Assembly: GCF_001440035.1 (NCBI RefSeq)
Contig: NZ_LJYG01000088.1
Coordinates: forward strand, 1-40,850
DNA from: Bradyrhizobium manausense
Lineage (GTDB): Bacteria; Pseudomonadota; Alphaproteobacteria; Rhizobiales; Xanthobacteraceae
Direction: 5' to 3'
DNA: 40,850 bases
The translations under genes and the position numbers were made by a program. Every line of letters begins with the position of its first letter. Within the stretch, counting starts at the first letter, position 1. Positions 37,035 to 40,850 of the stretch are shown here, one piece after another. The notes beneath the pieces are model-generated. The model had not been told where the DNA came from. It saw only the letters and a list, made by a program, of their open reading frames with translations, and searched no databases.

Positions 37035-38120
37035 ATGTCAGACGCAAGACTGCTAAGCGCACTCTCATCCCTTTCACACGTGGCAAAGCAGTTAGAAGTG
37101 CCGCCGCCCGCTCCGGCTGAGCTTGACGCAAATTGCGTCAAGCTCAACATGAATGAGAACCCATTCCCGTTGCCGGTAGTCGTCAGGGAAGCCGCGATTG
37201 CAGCCTTTGAGCGGCATTATCTGTACCCGGAAGATGACAATGTCGGCCTAAGGGAGGCGGCCGCCTCCGCTTACGGCCTTTCCGCCGATCAGGTGATTGC
37301 AGGGAACGGTTCGTCTGAACTCCTCGGCCTTATCTACAAAGCGTTTCTGGCTCCCGGCGACGCCGTAGCGATGATGTCGCCCGGGTTTTCATTTAACCGC
37401 AAGCTCGCCATGTTGCACGAGGCCCAATTTCTGGAAATCGGGTGGGGTAAGGACCATTCCCTACCAACGCACCAGCTTCTTTTCGGCCCCGCCCACGATG
37501 CCAAGTTCGTCGTGCTTGCCAATCCGAACAATCCGACGGGAACGTTTGTTCCGATCGCGGACATCGAAAGGCTCGTCGCACAATCGGACCGATTGATCGT
37601 GCTTGACGAAGCGTATGTCGACTTTGCGCCTGATAATGCGCTACGGCTCGTCAACCGCTATTCGAATATTCTCTTGTTACGCACTTTCTCAAAAAGCTAT
37701 GCCACCGCGGGCCTTCGTGTCGGCTTCGGTCACCCCGAGCTTATCGGCAGGCTTCGTACCATGCAGAATCTCTTCAATATGAATGTGATTGGTCATGCGG
37801 TCGGCATGAGCATCATTGAGCATCGAGCAGCGTTCGAGGAGCACCATCGACATATCATGCTTGAAAGGGAGCGAACGAGCGTCGCGCTATCAAAGCTTGG
37901 CTTTACTGTGTTGCCTTCCCACGCCAACTTCTTGCTAGCCCGCGTGCCCGAAGGACGGGATGGCGCCTGGTGGCAAGCCGCATTGCAGAAGCAAAACGTG
38001 CTTGTCGCGTTCTTCCCCGAAAACGGTCTCGAGAACTTTATACGCATTACGATCGGCACAGAAAGGCAAATGGATGTGTTTCTTTCGAACGTAAGCCGCA
38101 TTTCTTCATCGTCAAACTAA
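37035..38120 (+). CDS. hisC: Histidinol-phosphate aminotransferase-like enzyme
   Basis: A 361-residue class I/II PLP aminotransferase of the HisC type, which in histidine synthesis converts imidazole-acetol phosphate to histidinol phosphate; paralogues use aromatic amino acids or other substrates. Seen are LNMNENPFPLP, GNGSSELLG, NPNNPTGTFVP, VLDEAYVDFA and the PLP lysine in RTFSKSYATAGLRVGF. The start at 37035 is chosen for the upstream CGGAG; an ATG at 36972 is in frame. The gene is followed after 45 bp by a luciferase-like monooxygenase gene and is not in a his operon, so a role outside histidine synthesis is plausible. Confidence 0.88.
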   Translation: MSDARLLSALSSLSHVAKQLEVPPPAPAELDANCVKLNMNENPFPLPVVVREAAIAAFERHYLYPEDDNVGLREAAASAYGLSADQVIAGNGSSELLGLIYKAFLAPGDAVAMMSPGFSFNRKLAMLHEAQFLEIGWGKDHSLPTHQLLFGPAHDAKFVVLANPNNPTGTFVPIADIERLVAQSDRLIVLDEAYVDFAPDNALRLVNRYSNILLLRTFSKSYATAGLRVGFGHPELIGRLRTMQNLFNMNVIGHAVGMSIIEHRAAFEEHHRHIMLERERTSVALSKLGFTVLPSHANFLLARVPEGRDGAWWQAALQKQNVLVAFFPENGLENFIRITIGTERQMDVFLSNVSRISSSSN

Positions 38121-38165
38121 CCCCCAAACTGATCATTATCCAGCTTCACTACATGAGGTGATCGA

Positions 38166-39197
38166 GTGAGAACTACCCAACATTCAAAATTAGCGTTCGG
38201 CATCTTCGATCACCTGGACGCGGACGGCCACGATGTCGCCAAGCAGTATAACGATCGCCTCCTACTCGCTGAGGCATGCGATCGGTTGGGATTCTATGCT
38301 TATCATCTGGCAGAGCACCACTGCACCCCGCATGGGAGAAGCCCCGCACCGAATCTGTTTTTGTCCAGCGTCGCACAACGCACAACACATCTTCGCATCG
38401 GCCCGATGGTCATGCTGCTTAGCCTTCATCATCCCCTGCGAGCATTTGAGGAGGCCTGTATGCTGGACCACTTGAGCGGCGGCCGACTTGAGCTTGGCAT
38501 CGGGCGCGGCTCCCTTCCCGCAGAATTGAGCTATTTCGGGGTCAGCGCGGATGCGGCACCAGGCCGTTATGCAGAAGCCAGCGAAGTCCTTGTTAAGGCC
38601 ATGCGAGGCGGCCCGCTTTGCTACGAAGGCGATCATTTCCAGTTGGATGACGTTCCATTGGCGCTCGCGCCTCATCAGCGACCGCATCCCCCGACATGGA
38701 TCGCCGTAAATCGACCGGAGTCGGCAAGCTGGGCCGCTGAGATTGGTGCAAACATCGCAAGCATCGGACCTTCATCGGCTGTCCGAAAGGTCACTGATGC
38801 CTACCGCTCGCGTCGAGAAATACGCTCGGACACGCATGATCAATCGTCGCCGTTTCTTGGATTGCTGCGCATGGTCGTAGCCGGAAATTCTGAAGCGGAT
38901 GCTTATTCACTCGCTGCGTCTGCCTATGACCGCTGGCTCAAGAGCTTTAAGTTCCTTTATGAGCGCAACAACATCCCCACTCCTCCGAACCTGCCCTTGA
39001 CCTTTGACGCAGCAATCGAGAGTGAGTTGTGCGTCGCCGGCACGGCCGCTTCGATACAACAAACGCTTCTTAGTCATCTGGAACAGGCGGGTGCCAATTA
39101 TCTTCTTTGTCAGCTCGCATTTGGGGATATCCCCCTGGAGGCTTCATTGAATACGGCGATCATTATTCGGTCCATCGCGGTAGCTGGCCGAAGATGA
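38166..39197 (+). CDS. LLM-class flavin-dependent monooxygenase
   Basis: A 343-residue bacterial luciferase-like oxidoreductase. LAFGIFDHLDADGHD at the N-terminus, YHLAEHHCTPHGRSPAPNLFLSSVA, IGPMVMLLSLHHPLRAFEEACMLDHLSGGRLELGIGRG and the later WIAVNRPESASWAAE fit this family, which uses reduced FMN supplied by a separate flavin reductase to oxygenate a substrate. Start is a GTG with TGAGGTGAT upstream, 45 bp after hisC, so the two are probably one operon. A flavin reductase gene lies 430 bp downstream on the opposite strand but is frameshifted. Substrate unknown. Confidence 0.87.
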   Translation: MRTTQHSKLAFGIFDHLDADGHDVAKQYNDRLLLAEACDRLGFYAYHLAEHHCTPHGRSPAPNLFLSSVAQRTTHLRIGPMVMLLSLHHPLRAFEEACMLDHLSGGRLELGIGRGSLPAELSYFGVSADAAPGRYAEASEVLVKAMRGGPLCYEGDHFQLDDVPLALAPHQRPHPPTWIAVNRPESASWAAEIGANIASIGPSSAVRKVTDAYRSRREIRSDTHDQSSPFLGLLRMVVAGNSEADAYSLAASAYDRWLKSFKFLYERNNIPTPPNLPLTFDAAIESELCVAGTAASIQQTLLSHLEQAGANYLLCQLAFGDIPLEASLNTAIIIRSIAVAGRR

Positions 39198-39626
39198 AGC
39201 TGGCCATGCCAGCGCTGGCGAGGAATGGTTACCTACTGTCTCTTGGCGCCTCCTAAATGCCAACGCTGGCGGCTACCTCAACCATTGCTCAGCTGCACTT
39301 CATACCCTGTCTAGGTCCCCCTAGCGCAGCGTCGCTCGTCCTTTCGCTTGTCATTGAATCGCCTCGAGTATGCGGCTCACCTCGCAAATTCTGGTCGAAG
39401 GGCCACGGCTGAAGACGTTGCGGTGAACGCGGACCTGCGCAGTGTTGATTGCGCGCCTCAGGCGGGAAATCGGCGCCGCTCTGCAGGCGTTGGAAGTGAC
39501 GGATTCGACGTCCGGGGTCGACCAAGTGGCGTAGGAGTGCCGACAGCCACACTTTTTCTTTTTGGGCGCCCTCGCAGACGCTCAGTCTAGCCACCCCTGT
39601 CGAAACCCAACTGACAAAAACGGCGC
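39198..39626. other. Gene-free stretch with a 12-bp palindrome
   Basis: About 430 bp without a supported gene. It starts just after the monooxygenase stop with the perfect palindrome GCCAGCGCTGGC (39208-39219), and the related CCAACGCTGG follows near 39259. These could act in transcript ending, but no T-run follows. Confidence 0.4.
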
Positions 39627-40105
39627 TCAACCCTGTGGCAACAATGTTCGGAGTTCGCCGCGACAGTTATTAAGCGGACTACCATCTCCTGCGCGCGCCG
39701 CAACCCGTTCGGCCGATGAATACCCCGTGCGTGCCAACGACTTGGTGGTGGTGTAGAACGCATTCGAGAGCGCAGATTGCGCTTTGCAATAGCGGCACAT
39801 CGAGGCCCCCCTGACTCCAAGGAGCCGTATCGACCCTTTGGACACCTTTGGAGCCATCCCGGCCGACAAATCGCAGAGCAAGGAGGCTCACGCCAAACTT
39901 GCCGTTCGCAAGTATCGCATCGTGTGTCCCAGAACTGATATTGATCCCAAAGTGACTCTATGCAAATCGATGCAATAGAACTCACCGTTAACCCACGCCG
40001 TTCAAGCGCCGTGCCCGTCGTCACGATCGCAACGCCGCTGGCCGAATTTCGCATCGCCTGGCGAAACTCGGCCGCCTCGATTGATCGTATCCCGCTCATC
40101 GGCAA
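39627..40105 (-). pseudogene. Frameshifted flavin reductase (HpaC-like)
   Basis: The minus strand encodes pieces of one flavin reductase domain in three frames. Frame one, from 40105, gives FRQAMRNSASGVAIVTTGT and LTVSSIASICIE. The second, down to 39679, gives GINISSGTHDAILANGKFGV with FAGRD-like VGRDGSKGVQR and THGVFIGR. The third, to 39627, gives the typical C-terminus VAARAGDGSPLNNCRGELRTL. The family would be about 160 residues, so nearly all is present but with two frameshifts and a loss of a few residues near the first. Such reductases supply FMNH2 to monooxygenases, and a luciferase-like monooxygenase lies next to it. Sequencing error at two points is possible but less likely. Confidence 0.75.
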
Positions 40106-40399
40106 TTCAACCTAGAAACTTCAACCGGACTGTGGGGCAACGTTGCAAGTTTGACCGTACCCTTGCGGTCCTTGTCTTGCTCGCGGGCCGACGTGCGATG
40201 AACGCTCGCGTGGGCCGCCACGGTCCTCGGGCCGATTCCGAACTCGTCGCACGAGAACCATTTGCTTTGGCGGGCTGCACATTGACGTGTGCTGCCGAAC
40301 CACAGACCATGCGAAGGCTGCTGTTCTCGTCGTGGATCTGAGCGTTCCGAATCAACTGGTTGGAGCCTTTCTATGTCATTGATATGCCCCGGTGGCAGC

Positions 40400-40850
40400 T
40401 TAGTTCTTTGAGAGCAGCGTGCGAGTTGCTGCCGTCACGTCGGACTGACGCATTAGACTTTCGCCCACAAGGAAGGTTGCGATACCGGCACGTGAGAGCC
40501 GCTCGAGATCAGTGAACGCACAGATTCCGCTTTCGCTGACAATCAGTCGATCCTTCGGAATGAGCGGCGCCAACGTTTCAGTCGTTTTGAGATTTGTCAC
40601 AAACGTGCGCAGATTGCGGTTATTGATGCCGATCATCCGCGAGCGAAGTTTGAGGGCGCGATCAAGCTCGGAGCGGTCATGGATCTCGATCAACACATCC
40701 ATACCGTACGCTAAGGCTGCAGCCTCGAGCTCCTTGGCAGTCCCGTCGTCCAGCGCCGCCATAATCAGCAGAATGCAGTCGGCGCCACGGGCGCGAGCCT
40801 CGATCACCTGATAAGTGTCGAAAATGAAATCCTTGCGCAAGACTGGCAGG
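40400..40850 (-). CDS. trpC: Indole-3-glycerol phosphate synthase, partial
   Basis: The C-terminal 150 or so residues of a TrpC-type TIM-barrel enzyme, which closes the indole ring in tryptophan synthesis. [51 protein letters not shown] and [12 protein letters not shown] are characteristic. The frame continues past the window edge at 40850, so the N-terminus is not seen; the apparent first codon (TTG at 40840) is internal. Being close to nod genes, it may be a second, symbiotic copy rather than the housekeeping gene. Confidence 0.9.
   Translation of the reverse strand, partial: LPVLRKDFIFDTYQVIEARARGADCILLIMAALDDGTAKELEAAALAYGMDVLIEIHDRSELDRALKLRSRMIGINNRNLRTFVTNLKTTETLAPLIPKDRLIVSESGICAFTDLERLSRAGIATFLVGESLMRQSDVTAATRTLLSKN

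Noticed and set aside
1..40850. tRNA genes, rRNA genes or CRISPR arrays
   Set aside because: No T-loop-like GGTTCGAATCC element in a cloverleaf context and no regularly spaced repeats were seen on either strand.

Overview
The window reads as a nodulation and nitrogen-fixation (symbiosis) region of a Bradyrhizobium-type alphaproteobacterium, on either a chromosomal island or a symbiotic plasmid. The main evidence is one collinear leftward block, nodA-nodB-nodC-nodS-nodU-nodI-nodJ-nolO-nodZ-nifA, behind a divergent nodD1 and a well-conserved nod box. As I recall it, this is the order of the B. diazoefficiens/japonicum nodY-ABCSUIJ-nolMNO-nodZ-fixR-nifA region; here nolMN and fixR are missing and nodY is replaced by an unrecognised ORF. 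Long gene-poor stretches, two insertion sequences, a truncated nolA and a frameshifted flavin reductase are typical of such islands.

Layout. Bases 1-1234: an IS110/IS1111-like element. 1235-2936: gene-poor. 2937-3233: a small secreted Cys protein. 3402-6991: a three-gene acyl-CoA carboxylase operon in which the biotin carboxylase and biotin-carrier halves of a methylcrotonyl/geranyl-CoA carboxylase-type alpha subunit are separate genes. 7167-9363: a small Cys-pair protein and two paralogous MinD/ParA-like P-loop ATPases. 9524-11056: an acyl-CoA ligase. 11877-12791: a stand-alone GT51 peptidoglycan glycosyltransferase. 14264-16081 (-): nifA. 17262-28261 (-): the nod operon. 28311-28358: nod box. 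28367-29380: nodD1. 29445-30282: a complete IS5-family element. 30529-32664 (-): an orphan periplasmic binding protein, a shortened nolA and a small conserved gene. 33526-40850: lysR, a cystathionine beta-lyase-like gene behind a near-perfect sigma-54 promoter, hisC, a luciferase-like monooxygenase, a decayed flavin reductase, and trpC cut by the window edge.

Function. NodD1 with plant flavonoids should activate the nod box and make a lipo-chitooligosaccharide: NodC builds the chitin backbone, NodB deacetylates it, NodA acylates it, NodS N-methylates, NodU and NolO carbamoylate, NodZ fucosylates and NodIJ export. NifA, carrying the full oxygen-sensing Cys motif, would activate sigma-54 promoters in the nodule. 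The sigma-54 promoter plus a TGT-N10-ACA site ahead of the lyase-like gene suggests that this gene is in the NifA regulon. Least explained are the tandem ATPase pair lying among acyl-CoA genes and the PLP-enzyme/flavin-oxygenase neighbourhood on the right.

All family assignments come from reading translated motifs and recalled family knowledge; no database search was run.
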